Source: Mongoliitalea lutea
Lineage (GTDB): Bacteria > Bacteroidota > Bacteroidia > Cytophagales > Cyclobacteriaceae
Direction of reading: 5' to 3'
Assembly: GCF_014652135.1 (NCBI RefSeq)
Contig: NZ_BMYF01000031.1
Coordinates: forward strand, 1 to 35,232
Length of the DNA: 35,232 bases
This document shows, piece by piece, positions 6,114-14,702 of the stretch (position 1 is its first letter; every line of letters starts with the position of its first letter). The notes under the pieces were generated by a model. It was not told the DNA's origin and made no database searches. It worked only from the letters and a program-made list of their open reading frames with translations. Made by a program: the position numbers and the translations under genes.

Positions 6114-6942
6114 AGAATCTTATTGCCGTCTGAAATCGCAACGGTTTTCTTTTCAATTCCTCTTCCATCATCGTAGGTGTGATTCCAGCAAATTCTTTAA
6201 AGTCTTTGATAAAATGCATTTGGTCATAATAACCTGATTGATAAGCAATTTCTGACCAATTTGGCACTTCGGATTTTTCAAAAAGTCTGTATGCATTGGA
6301 AAAGCGGATCAGACGGGCATAAACTTTTGGGGAAAAGCCAACCCTTTCTTTACACTTTCTTTCAAACTGTCTCAAGCTCAAGCAGGCATTGTCCGCTACC
6401 TGTGTGATGGGAATAAGGCCTTGATACTGAATCATTTCATTTAGGGCTCTATCGATTGGCAACAGTTCTTTGACTCTACTCAATTTCCCAAGCAAGTAAT
6501 TCTCTATGAATTCACATGTTGTATCAAATGATTCGACTTGAGCACAACGCTCCACCAAATCATTGATATCATTCCCCAATAACTCCAGACCATCAAATCC
6601 ATCATCAAAAATCTCTTCCATGGGCATCCCTAGCAATCTAAAAAGCCCACCTGGATGGAAACCTATCACCGCAACCCTATAATCAGCATTCACAGTCAAT
6701 TCCATGCGAGTAAGCTGTGGCCCTACTATTACCGCTTTTGACCTTTCGATAAATTTATCTTCGGTGACTTTTCTTGCTTTAAACTTTTCCCTGATATACA
6801 GGAAAATACAGTTTTGGGGCGTAGGTGGATACTGACCAACAATCTCCCCTTCGCCAGACTCAAAAACATGATCCACCACAAAAATACTTTGGACAAAAGT
6901 TGCCAAAAGTGGATGGGGATCGAAAATTTTATACCTAATCAT
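6112..6942 (-). CDS. AraC-family transcriptional regulator
   Basis: A 276-aa protein. The C-terminal ~85 residues (about 178-260) form the double helix-turn-helix of AraC/XylS regulators: ITQVADNACLSLRQFERKCK, then GFSPKVYARLIRF, then EIAYQSGYYDQMHFIKDFKE and FAGITP. The N-terminal ~160 residues are of the type found in Bacteroidota AraC regulators with an uncharacterised sensory domain (VGPQLTRMEL, VIGFHPGGLFRLLGMP). The ligand is unknown. It is encoded 83 bases downstream of the LuxR-type response regulator on the same strand and upstream of the lipoprotein-cytochrome cluster, so it may link the two-component system to that cluster. Confidence 0.88.
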   Translation of the reverse strand: MIRYKIFDPHPLLATFVQSIFVVDHVFESGEGEIVGQYPPTPQNCIFLYIREKFKARKVTEDKFIERSKAVIVGPQLTRMELTVNADYRVAVIGFHPGGLFRLLGMPMEEIFDDGFDGLELLGNDINDLVERCAQVESFDTTCEFIENYLLGKLSRVKELLPIDRALNEMIQYQGLIPITQVADNACLSLRQFERKCKERVGFSPKVYARLIRFSNAYRLFEKSEVPNWSEIAYQSGYYDQMHFIKDFKEFAGITPTMMEEELKRKPLRFQTAIRF

Positions 6943-7025
6943 TATTGATTTTTATTTTAGATAAATGACAAACTAGGAAAAAGACCAAAAATTCAACCCA
7001 AGAATTTGAGATAGAAACCAAAGGC

Positions 7026-7652
7026 TTAAACCAACCCCTCATTAATAGCTTTAGAAACAGCTTCCGTTTGACAATGGACCTGAAGTTTTTCATAAATCCG
7101 CTTGATGTGTGTGCGCACGGTATCGATACTGATCTTACAATCAGCCGCTATCAATTTAAAACTATTCCCTTTGCTTAAAGAAACCAAGATATCTTTTTCA
7201 CGCTCTGTTAACCCATAATCTGTGAGTTGCTGGGGCCGCTGCATAGACTGAATAACCAACTTGGCCACTGCAGGCGACATTGGCGCTCCTCCTTCCAAGA
7301 TTTCCTCCACAGCATCAAACAACCGATTGGCTATATGTTTTTTCAGTAAATACCCCGATGCACCTACTTTGATGGCATTGAGTACATTATCGGAATCATC
7401 AAATACCGTCATGATAAGAATATAAACCTCGGGAAATAGTTTTTTCACCAGACGTGTAGCATCTATACCATTTCTTCCAGGCATATCAATATCCATCAAT
7501 ATCAAATCTGGACGATGAACTTTCACTTCTGCCTCTACATTATTGGCATGGTCAAATGCCCCCAACAATTCCATACCCTCCATGATTTGAAGCATACAAC
7601 TGATACTTTCACGGAGGAGGTCATTATCTTCGTATAAGAGTACTTTGATCAT
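7026..7652 (-). CDS. NarL/LuxR-type response regulator
   Basis: A 208-aa protein. The receiver domain (residues 1-120) has the acidic pocket (EDND at 8-11), the phosphoacceptor Asp 54 in LILMDIDMPG, a Thr in IMTVFD and the Lys of LLKKHI. The C-terminal LuxR-type helix-turn-helix covers about 145-200 (LTEREKDILVSLSKGNSFKL, then DTVRTHIKRIYEKLQVH). It is the natural partner of the histidine kinase encoded upstream. The 197-base gap between them holds a striking phased GATAT array, so this gene probably has its own regulated promoter and may control itself. Confidence 0.93.
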   Translation of the reverse strand: MIKVLLYEDNDLLRESISCMLQIMEGMELLGAFDHANNVEAEVKVHRPDLILMDIDMPGRNGIDATRLVKKLFPEVYILIMTVFDDSDNVLNAIKVGASGYLLKKHIANRLFDAVEEILEGGAPMSPAVAKLVIQSMQRPQQLTDYGLTEREKDILVSLSKGNSFKLIAADCKISIDTVRTHIKRIYEKLQVHCQTEAVSKAINEGLV

Positions 7653-7687
7653 TACTTTCCCTAAATTAGTTTTTGTGTTTCAAAAAA

Positions 7688-7803
7688 GATATTTGTAGAT
7701 ATTGGATATGCATAGATATTGTCATTAACATAGTTGATCCTAGTGCAATATCTATTCAATATCAAAAAATATCCATCAATATCAATTCTAAGCATTAAAT
7801 ATC
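7688..7803. promoter_or_regulatory. Helically phased GATAT/ATATC array upstream of the response regulator
   Basis: Four GATAT words start at 7688, 7698, 7705 and 7715. Five words in the opposite orientation (ATATC) start at 7748, 7759, 7769, 7779 and 7799. Most steps are 10-11 bp or twice that, so the words fall on one face of the helix, and the two halves point towards each other. It covers the promoter region of the response regulator. Cooperative binding by that regulator is the simplest reading; curved AT-rich DNA is the alternative. Confidence 0.55.
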
Positions 7804-7827
7804 CAATTTTGCTTTCAAAAAATAAAT

Positions 7828-7844
7828 CCCCTAATCATGTGATA
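7828..7844. promoter_or_regulatory. AATCATGTGATA-like motif, copy 3
   Basis: CCCCTAATCATGTGATA between the kinase stop (7850) and the phased GATAT array. It matches copies at 2677-2693 and 5177-5193. Its position just after a stop codon would also suit a small repeat. Confidence 0.4.
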
Positions 7845-7849
7845 TCTAG

Positions 7850-9877
7850 CTAAGCAATTGGAGCACTAAGTTGAATAGAAGTCCCTATTTCCGGAAAACT
7901 TTCGATTACCATATTCCCTCCCATCATTTGTGCTCTTTGCTGCATATTGAACAACCCATTTCCTTTTTTTATCAACGTTTGATCGAAGCCTTTTCCATCA
8001 TCTTTGATCAACAGATTTAATTTTCCTCCTTGTACTGTCAAGCGAATATCCAAATGTTGGCTATCGGCGTATTTGGCAGCATTATTTAAAGCCTCTTTGA
8101 ATATTAAAAATAAGTTTCTTCGTTTCTCTAGGTCCAATTTGATTTCCTTCGCCCCTTCGCTGACTTCAAATTCATAGGTGATTTCTTTGGGCTCTAACAT
8201 CTCAGCTGCAAATTCCTGCATTTTGCTTAACAATTGATCGAGGTTATCATTATCAGGATGAATAGACCATACAATATCACTGAGCTTATCCATCATGGTG
8301 GCAGTTTGAGTATTGATTTTTGAAAAAACAGGATTGCTACCATTCGTTTCCCTTTGCAAGGCCATTTGGGACAGTATATGAATGCTGGAAAGGGTGCTAC
8401 CCAAATCATCATGTAAATCTCTTGCGATCGCATTACGGAGGCGTTCTACCTCCAACAGCCGCTTGGTTTTGCCTACGATACGATATTTATTGACTAAAAT
8501 ACCCGCCAAAAGAATCAAAAAGAAAAAGATGGCCATAATCAAATTTTGATTGGCTTTACGTCTGGACAATTCTAATTTATCCAATTCTTTCTCGGCTTTT
8601 AAAAGATTAATTTCATTTTCTTTCAGATCCAAAGCATACTTGGACTCAAATTCTTTAAGTTGTGCACGTAAAGCTTCCATACCTACCGAATCTCGATAAG
8701 TATATTCTTTGGTCTGTGCCATCAATGCTTCTTGATATCTCCCCTTTTCTTGATAATATTCCTTTAAGTTTTTGAAGGCTGTAATTGCATCAAAATACTG
8801 CTTTTCACTTTCAGCAAGTTGAGAGGATTTCAATAGGTTGGCATAGGACTCTTGATCCATCGAGAGCATTCTTTGAACTTTTCCAATATCTGTTAGTAAT
8901 AATGCATCCATTTTGGATATCCCCGCCTCATTCAAAATCTTTTGCGCTTCTTTAAATTGACCCAAAGCTTTTTGATAATCCCCCATTTTTTCATAAGTCT
9001 TACCCAGATTGATCAATGCTATACCCTTTTGATCTTTAAGTCCCAAGGACTCATTAATCTCGCTAGCCTGGATAAAAAACTCGATGGCTTGATCGTAAGA
9101 ACCTCTATCTGTATAAATATTTCCAATGTTTGACAAAACTACTGCCTCTCCCCTTCTGTCATTCAGCAACTTTCTATACTCCAAAGAGCTCAGAAAATAC
9201 TTCTCTGATTCACTATAATTTTTAAGCTGATAGTTAATGCTTCCAAGTAAGTTATATACAAAGGATAATCCTGTCTTATTTTGAGTTTTTTCAAAAATCT
9301 CTAATGCCTTGTACGCTGACTCCACCCTTAATTTTTGATCATCCAAACTTTGATAAACATTGGCCATATTAATGTAAAGACCTGCCACATTATCAAGACC
9401 AATCAATGACGGGTCAAGTACAGAAGCTTTTTTGTAATTGTCCAATGCTAAATCAGCCTTTCCAATTCTATTAAAATGAATTCCTAAACCACTATAAAGG
9501 TTATATGCAAGCTTGTGATCACTTGGATATGACTTGATTATTGACTCTGCTTTTTCAAAATAATAATTAGCAGAATCCAAACTACCTGTTGCTGAATAGT
9601 TCCCTGCTAACCTAATAGCAGCTGTAGCTTTCAGTCTATTAAAATCAGGATTATTTTTCATAGCCAAAGCTGCAAGAAAATTGGCTTTGGACTGTTGGAG
9701 ATTTGTACGTTCTAGTGCTATACCCAAATTTACTAATGCTTTAAGATGCAAGGTATCTTGGTTGTTTTTACTGATAATATTCTGAAGGCTATCAATTAAT
9801 GCCTGCTGGGCAACAAGTTGATCAGGATTAGAAACCCATAAAAAAAGGCAAATCAAGAAAACGACAGAATTTTTCAT
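7850..9877 (-). CDS. TPR-containing sensor histidine kinase (HisKA_3/HATPase)
   Basis: A 675-aa protein. A signal peptide (residues 1-23, ending LVAQ) is followed by about eight tetratricopeptide repeats (roughly 40-390), a coiled coil (about 400-440), one membrane span (about 446-463, LIMAIFFFLILLAGILV) and a cytoplasmic kinase. The phosphoacceptor is His 489 in ARDLHDDLGS. The ATPase domain has the N-box FKEALNNAAKYA (593-604), the G-box DDGKGFD (626-632) and GNGLFNMQQRAQ. The layout is the common Bacteroidota type, in which the TPR region faces the periplasm and probably senses a protein or peptide partner. It pairs with the NarL/LuxR regulator immediately downstream. Confidence 0.92.
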   Translation of the reverse strand: MKNSVVFLICLFLWVSNPDQLVAQQALIDSLQNIISKNNQDTLHLKALVNLGIALERTNLQQSKANFLAALAMKNNPDFNRLKATAAIRLAGNYSATGSLDSANYYFEKAESIIKSYPSDHKLAYNLYSGLGIHFNRIGKADLALDNYKKASVLDPSLIGLDNVAGLYINMANVYQSLDDQKLRVESAYKALEIFEKTQNKTGLSFVYNLLGSINYQLKNYSESEKYFLSSLEYRKLLNDRRGEAVVLSNIGNIYTDRGSYDQAIEFFIQASEINESLGLKDQKGIALINLGKTYEKMGDYQKALGQFKEAQKILNEAGISKMDALLLTDIGKVQRMLSMDQESYANLLKSSQLAESEKQYFDAITAFKNLKEYYQEKGRYQEALMAQTKEYTYRDSVGMEALRAQLKEFESKYALDLKENEINLLKAEKELDKLELSRRKANQNLIMAIFFFLILLAGILVNKYRIVGKTKRLLEVERLRNAIARDLHDDLGSTLSSIHILSQMALQRETNGSNPVFSKINTQTATMMDKLSDIVWSIHPDNDNLDQLLSKMQEFAAEMLEPKEITYEFEVSEGAKEIKLDLEKRRNLFLIFKEALNNAAKYADSQHLDIRLTVQGGKLNLLIKDDGKGFDQTLIKKGNGLFNMQQRAQMMGGNMVIESFPEIGTSIQLSAPIA

Positions 9878-9977
9878 AACTAAAAAGGGTTTTCGTCATT
9901 AAAATTAAATCATTTATTTAAAAAATAAAAAATTGATATCCAAAAACTTCCTTAGCCATCTAGGAGAAAAATAAAAA

Positions 9978-10016
9978 AGTCTGCTGACTTCCCCTTTCCG
10001 GATAAATCAACAGACT
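9978..10016 (-). terminator. Terminator of tex
   Basis: AGTCTGCTGA (9978-9987) pairs with TCAACAGACT (10007-10016) with one G-T pair. On the minus strand it is followed by ACTTTTTTATTTTT, so it ends minus-strand transcription about 50 bases after the tex stop. Confidence 0.7.
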
Positions 10017-10067
10017 ATCAATTACTTAATGTGTATTAGGGAAAATTAAAATCAGCAAAAGTAGAGA

Positions 10068-12314
10068 TTATCTAAACTTCCCTTTTAGAAGCGCCAATTT
10101 AGAAGCGAAATCTCCCGACTCTTCTACTTTTTCCTTCTTTGGCTGTGACTTTTGACTGGGTTTACCTCGTTCTCCAAAAGGATCCGATTTCATACTCAAA
10201 CCAATTCTTTTTCTAGCTTTATCCACCTCCATCACAGTCACCTCTACCTTTTGGCTGACACTTACCACTTCTGTTGGATCTTTGATAAAGCGGTCTGCCA
10301 AATGACTTAAATGAACAAGTCCATCTTGATGAACCCCTATATCTACAAATGCTCCAAATTTCGTAATATTGGTAACAATACCTGGTAACTTCATTCCTAC
10401 TTTCAGATCCGTAATTTCATTGACACCCTCTTGAAAATTAAATACCTCAAAAGTCTCTCTAGGGTCTCTACCCGGCTTGGATAATTCCTCCAAAATATCC
10501 TGCAAAGTCGGCAAACCTACATTATCAGATACATAATTTTTTAGATTTATTTTGGAACGGATTTCCTCCGACGCCATCAAATCTACTACTTTCACACCTA
10601 AATCAGCTGCCATTTGCTCTACCAAGGCATACCGCTCCGGGTGAACCGCAGATGCATCTAAGGGATTTTTGGCATTCCGTATTCTCAAAAACCCGGCAGC
10701 CTGTTCAAATGCCTTGTCTCCCAAACGAGGTACCTTTTTTATTTCACTTCGACTCTTAAATGGACCATTTTCATTCCTATAATTTACAATGTTTTGTGCC
10801 AAAACAGATCCTAAACCAGAAACATACGTCAACAACTGCTTAGAAGCCGTATTTACTTCCACTCCTACTCCATTCACACAACTCATCACCGTATCGTCCA
10901 AGGAGTTTTTTAAAGCAGATTGATCTACGTCATGCTGATACTGACCTACCCCTATAGATTTTGCATCAATCTTCACCAACTCAGCCAAAGGGTCCATCAA
11001 TCTTCTCCCAATAGACACAGCTCCTCTAACAGTCAAATCAAAATCTGGGAATTCCTCTCGTGCCACGTCTGAAGCAGAATAAATGGAAGCTCCACTTTCA
11101 TTAACCATCGTCACAATAACATGCTTAGGCAGTCCTAATGATTTTACAAAAGCTTCCGTCTCCCTGCTTGCAGTACCATTTCCAATGGCAATAGCCTCAA
11201 TTTTAAATTTCTCAACCAAATGCCTCACCGTAGCACCTGCCTCAGCTAGTTTTCGCTGGGGCTCATTCGGGAAAATCGCATCATAACTCAACACTTGCCC
11301 TTGTGGACCTAGGCAAACTGTTTTACAGCCTGTCCGGAACCCTGGATCGATGGCCATCACTGATTTTTCTCCCAAAGGCGCTGCCAAAAGCAGCTGACGC
11401 AAGTTTTCGGCAAATACCTTAATAGCCTCTTCATCCGCCTTCTTTTTGGTATACAATCGCACTTCTGTTTCCATAGAAGGCTTCATCAAACGCTTATAGC
11501 AATCTTTAATAGCCAATCTCACCTGATCAACAGATGAATTTGCAGCATTTTCAAGAATTATCTCCTCCATCAAAGCAATCGCCGAAAACTCCTCAGGACA
11601 GGAGTCCAACATCAAAAACAATTCCTTTTCACCCCTTCTCATAGCCAGGACTCTATGTGAAGGAGCTGTTTTGATCGGCTCTGACCAGTCAAAATAATCC
11701 TTGTATTTGGCAGCTTCCTCTTCTTTTCCGGGAATGACTTTACAGGTAAATGTTCCCTCATTGATAAAGAGATCACGCATTTTTTTCCTTAGCGCTACAT
11801 GTTCATTTACACGTTCGGCAATGATATCGCGAGCTCCTTGTAAGGCCTCATCTACTGATGCCACTTCCTTTTCCTCCGAAATATAATTTAAAGCTTCAGC
11901 TTCTAGGTCAATGGAATCCTGCGTAAAAATCAAATCAGCCAAAGGCTCCAGACCTTTTTCTTTGGCAATCGTTGCCTTGGTTCTTCTTTTAGGCTTATAG
12001 GGTAGATACAAATCCTCCAAAACTGCCATCGTCTCGGCAGCCTGAATTTTCTTTTCCAGTTCTTCTGTCAACTTTCCTTGCTCTTGAATGGACTTGAGAA
12101 CAGCTTCTCTTCGTTTATCCAACTCGCGCAGTTGTTGCATGCGGTCACGGATTGCTGCCACCTGCACTTCATCCAAACTTCCTGTCACTTCTTTTCTATA
12201 CCGGGAAATAAATGGTACGGTAGCACCCTCGTCCAACAATTCAATGGTATCAGTGACTTGCTTTACTTTAATTTGAAGCTCTCCGGCAACTATAAGAAAA
12301 TGGTTTGTATTCAT
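10068..12314 (-). CDS. tex: Tex-family RNA-binding transcription accessory protein
   Basis: A 748-aa protein. In order it has an N-terminal helical Tex region (VPFISRYRKEVTG near 33-45, LEDLYLPYKPKRRTKATIAK near 99-118), a YqgF/RNase H-like domain from about 318 (VMAIDPGFRTGCK), a helix-hairpin-helix region (about 495-555, LTYVSGLGSVLAQNIV, VPRLGDKAFEQAAGFLRI) and a C-terminal S1 domain (about 637-709, GIVTNITKFGAFVDIGVHQD then GLVHLSHLAD). Tex binds nucleic acid and is linked to transcription and RNA fate; it is widespread in bacteria. I chose the ATG at 12314, which gives the usual MNTNHFLIVAGEL start, over an upstream TTG at 12329. It is a single-gene unit with its own terminator. Confidence 0.95.
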   Translation of the reverse strand: MNTNHFLIVAGELQIKVKQVTDTIELLDEGATVPFISRYRKEVTGSLDEVQVAAIRDRMQQLRELDKRREAVLKSIQEQGKLTEELEKKIQAAETMAVLEDLYLPYKPKRRTKATIAKEKGLEPLADLIFTQDSIDLEAEALNYISEEKEVASVDEALQGARDIIAERVNEHVALRKKMRDLFINEGTFTCKVIPGKEEEAAKYKDYFDWSEPIKTAPSHRVLAMRRGEKELFLMLDSCPEEFSAIALMEEIILENAANSSVDQVRLAIKDCYKRLMKPSMETEVRLYTKKKADEEAIKVFAENLRQLLLAAPLGEKSVMAIDPGFRTGCKTVCLGPQGQVLSYDAIFPNEPQRKLAEAGATVRHLVEKFKIEAIAIGNGTASRETEAFVKSLGLPKHVIVTMVNESGASIYSASDVAREEFPDFDLTVRGAVSIGRRLMDPLAELVKIDAKSIGVGQYQHDVDQSALKNSLDDTVMSCVNGVGVEVNTASKQLLTYVSGLGSVLAQNIVNYRNENGPFKSRSEIKKVPRLGDKAFEQAAGFLRIRNAKNPLDASAVHPERYALVEQMAADLGVKVVDLMASEEIRSKINLKNYVSDNVGLPTLQDILEELSKPGRDPRETFEVFNFQEGVNEITDLKVGMKLPGIVTNITKFGAFVDIGVHQDGLVHLSHLADRFIKDPTEVVSVSQKVEVTVMEVDKARKRIGLSMKSDPFGERGKPSQKSQPKKEKVEESGDFASKLALLKGKFR

Positions 12315-12425
12315 AGGTTCAATTTTCAAACGGGCTGCAAAGTACAGAGGACTTAAGGTCTCTCAAAATATCTTATTTGAAAATCATAAACATTAAAAGT
12401 AAAAACCTGACTATCTGTAAAAAAA

Positions 12426-12459
12426 AGTCCCTTTTAGGCTTTACTCTCTAAAAGGGACT
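12426..12459 (-). terminator. Terminator of the outer-membrane barrel gene
   Basis: AGTCCCTTTTAG (12426-12437) and CTAAAAGGGACT (12448-12459) form a perfect 12-bp stem. On the minus strand it runs into TTTTTTTTAC. It lies 23 bases after the stop at 12482. Confidence 0.85.
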
Positions 12460-12481
12460 ATAAAATCATTTTAAAATGAAA

Positions 12482-13099
12482 TCAATTGGCCAATCGGAAA
12501 ATCAACCCGCCTGTAAACCCAAATTGAACCACAGAGGACCAGCCACTTACCCCAACTTGAGTCCCTCCTCCTGGACTCCACCATAAATTTGCTCCTACAT
12601 TGGAGATAGGCATCATCAAATTTGCCTGCAACCGAATACCAATATTATCCGATACAAAATACTTCATCCCTCCATTGAGACCCACAGCGAATCTTGAAAT
12701 ATCACGGAAATCTCCATCAGGAAATGCTAAAATACCGGCACCTGCTTTCAAACCAGAGAAAAATGCCATCTGAGAGCTAACGGGAAACAACCTATTCCCT
12801 CCTATCATGATATAGTTTGCATTGGTTCTAGTATTCACATTCGATTGAATGGCTGTTGACCTTGCAGTACTCGTACCTCCTTGCCAACTATATAAGACTT
12901 CCACTTCCGTAAAATCATTGAGTTGAAAGCCTAGCATACCTCCCCACGCTTGCCCTCCTCCTAAAGTAGCTCTTCCTCCAACTATTGGCAAGCTGTGATT
13001 GAATGTGTAACCTGTAAAAGGAGTAATTTCTAGATTTTGGGCCTTACTTTCCAACAAAAGAAAAAAAAGAATTCCGAGCAGTAGTAAGTGTTTTTTCAT
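12482..13099 (-). CDS. Small outer-membrane beta-barrel protein
   Basis: A 205-aa protein with a signal peptide (MKKHLLLLGILFFLLLESKA, cleavage before QNLEI). The rest alternates polar and hydrophobic residues with aromatic belts and glycine, as in 8-stranded barrels (ITPFTGYTF, GGMLGFQL, EVEVLYSWQGG, IGIRLQANLMMP, VVQFGFTGGLIFRL). It ends in a short strand closing with LAN, not the classic terminal Phe. Probably an OmpX/OmpA-barrel-like porin or structural protein. The ligand is unknown. It is divergent from the thioredoxin pair. Confidence 0.75.
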   Translation of the reverse strand: MKKHLLLLGILFFLLLESKAQNLEITPFTGYTFNHSLPIVGGRATLGGGQAWGGMLGFQLNDFTEVEVLYSWQGGTSTARSTAIQSNVNTRTNANYIMIGGNRLFPVSSQMAFFSGLKAGAGILAFPDGDFRDISRFAVGLNGGMKYFVSDNIGIRLQANLMMPISNVGANLWWSPGGGTQVGVSGWSSVVQFGFTGGLIFRLAN

Positions 13100-13302
13100 A
13101 ATGCTAAGGCGATAAAATAAGATACTGATTAATGAATGCTATTTAAAATCTTGTTCCAAAAAAGATTTTTTTGAAGAAGATAATAAAACAAAGCTAACAA
13201 GATTATTAATTCAAAAAAACATAATTTTTAAGACTTCGAGACAATTTTTCAGAATTTAAAATTACCACTAACATTTTGTAATTTTGCCAAAAATAATACC
13301 TC

Positions 13303-13883
13303 ATGCTCCACTGGAAAAAACTACTGGTTTTTGCAATCGTATTGCTCACACTGATTCCGCTCATTTCTATTACGGGATTAAAAAACCAATCAAAAAAAGT
13401 ATAAACACTGTATTAGTTACTATTGGTCTCAAAAAACCAAAAGCTATTTTAATCAGCTCAGCAACTGAACAGTTTTCCTATGAAGGTAATTTTGTAAATG
13501 AAGATGGAGAAATCGTAGCACTTGCAGACTTTAAGGGTAAAACTCTTTTTGTAAACGTCTGGGCTACTTGGTGTCCTTACTGCGGGGAGGAGTTGCCTGA
13601 CATCAATATGCTTCATGAAAAATTCCGAGATAAGGATGAACTGGTATTCCTGACCATTTCAGTAGATAAAAAGTTTGAGAAAACCCTTCAATACATGCAA
13701 GACAAATCCTACAGTTTCCCCGTAGTACATGCTGTTGATGGATTGAATGTTTCATTGGGAAGTTCCACGCTTCCTATTACACTTATCATCAGTCCAAGTG
13801 GACAAATTGTATTTTTTCAAAAAGGAAAGTATTACTTCGGAACAGAGGGATTTGAAAACCTATTACTCAGAGCATCTAACTAA
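13303..13883 (+). CDS. TlpA-like thioredoxin 1, frameshifted in an A-tract
   Basis: A membrane-anchored thioredoxin-fold protein with a CPYC active site in WATWCPYCGEELPDI. The reading frame is broken. From the ATG at 13303 the frame gives a proper anchor (MLHWKKLLVFAIVLLTLIPL) but stops at 13402-13404. The thioredoxin domain continues in the -1 frame after a run of seven A (13392-13398). Restoring one A gives a 193-aa protein whose first 48 residues up to the shared IGLKKPK motif match the length of its tandem paralogue exactly (also 48). The unshifted frame that covers the domain has only a TTG start at 13284 and a nonsensical N-terminus. Either the sequence or gene has lost one A, or it is expressed by slippage. 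A TAATTTTG box (13279-13286) may be the -7 element. Confidence 0.75.
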
Positions 13884-13978
13884 AATAAGCTTAACGAAAG
13901 CCTCCCAATCGTCAATCGTGAGTTTTATCACAAGATGAGATTTGCTTAATTCCATAAATTGCATGAAAATTAAACAGT

Positions 13979-14563
13979 ATGATTGATTGGAAGAAAGAAT
14001 TGAAAAGTTGGGGAATAATGGCTGCCATTTTTGGTTTTCTATACTTTACGGGCTTACTCACCCCAATTATGGGAGGAGTTCAGTCATTGCTCCTAGCTAC
14101 AGGTATCAAAAAACCAAAAGTCACCCTTGTCAATAAAGAAAAAGAACAGTTTTCCTATGCTGGCGTTTTTACTGATGCTAATGGACAAATTGTACGATTA
14201 GAGGATTATGAAGGTAAAGCTGTTTTTATCAACCTTTGGGCCACTTGGTGCCCTCCTTGTCGTGCGGAAATGCCTCATATTCATAGCTTATTTGAAAAGG
14301 TTCAAGACCAAGAAAACTTGGAATTCCTCATGATTGCTTTAGATAAGGAGTTTGACAAAAGCTTGAAATACATCTCAGACAAATCCTTTACTTTTCCTGT
14401 GGTGCATGCAAGTCATGGACTAAACACTTCTTTGCAAAGTCAATCTATCCCTACCACATTAGTAATCAACCCTTTGGGAGAAATCGTTTTTTACCAAGAA
14501 GGGATGAGTAATTTTGACACGAAAGAGTTTCGGGAGTTTTTGATTGCTACAGCAGGAAAATAA
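13979..14563 (+). CDS. TlpA-like thioredoxin 2
   Basis: A 194-aa protein. An N-terminal anchor (about residues 10-42) starts MIDWKKELKSWGIMAAIFGF. A TlpA/ResA-like domain follows with the redox motif CPPC in FINLWATWCPPCRAEMPHI and the cis-Pro loop SIPTTLVINPLGEIVF. Such proteins reduce or exchange disulfides in the periplasm, for example during cytochrome c maturation. It is a tandem duplicate of the gene 95 bases upstream (shared GIKKPK, EQFSYxGxF, YISDKSFTFPVVHA) and is intact, unlike that copy. The active-site dipeptide differs (PP against PY), so the redox potentials may differ. Confidence 0.88.
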   Translation: MIDWKKELKSWGIMAAIFGFLYFTGLLTPIMGGVQSLLLATGIKKPKVTLVNKEKEQFSYAGVFTDANGQIVRLEDYEGKAVFINLWATWCPPCRAEMPHIHSLFEKVQDQENLEFLMIALDKEFDKSLKYISDKSFTFPVVHASHGLNTSLQSQSIPTTLVINPLGEIVFYQEGMSNFDTKEFREFLIATAGK

Positions 14564-14595
14564 ATTAAATCAGAGACAAGAAACAAGATTAAAAA

Positions 14596-14648
14596 AAGAA
14601 TGAGGATCAATCAGTAAGCTCGCGCAACTCAAATGATTCCTCATTCTT
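14596..14648. terminator. Hairpin between thioredoxin 2 and mscL
   Basis: AAGAATGAGGA (14596-14606) pairs perfectly with TCCTCATTCTT (14638-14648). An A-run precedes it and a T-run (ACTATTTTTT) follows a few bases later, so it may serve both convergent genes. Confidence 0.55.
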
Positions 14649-14702
14649 CACTACTATTTTTTATCCCTCACTTCCCGTATCTCCTCCTTCATCTTTCTAA
14701 CT

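Noticed and set aside
7488-7505. 18-mer copy inside the response regulator gene as a binding site
   Set aside because: It encodes the conserved receiver motif around the phosphoacceptor Asp, which explains the sequence by itself; noted only in connection with the two intergenic copies.
13284-13302. TTG start at 13284 for thioredoxin 1
   Set aside because: Gives an N-terminus without anchor or similarity to the paralogue; the frameshift explanation accounts for everything.
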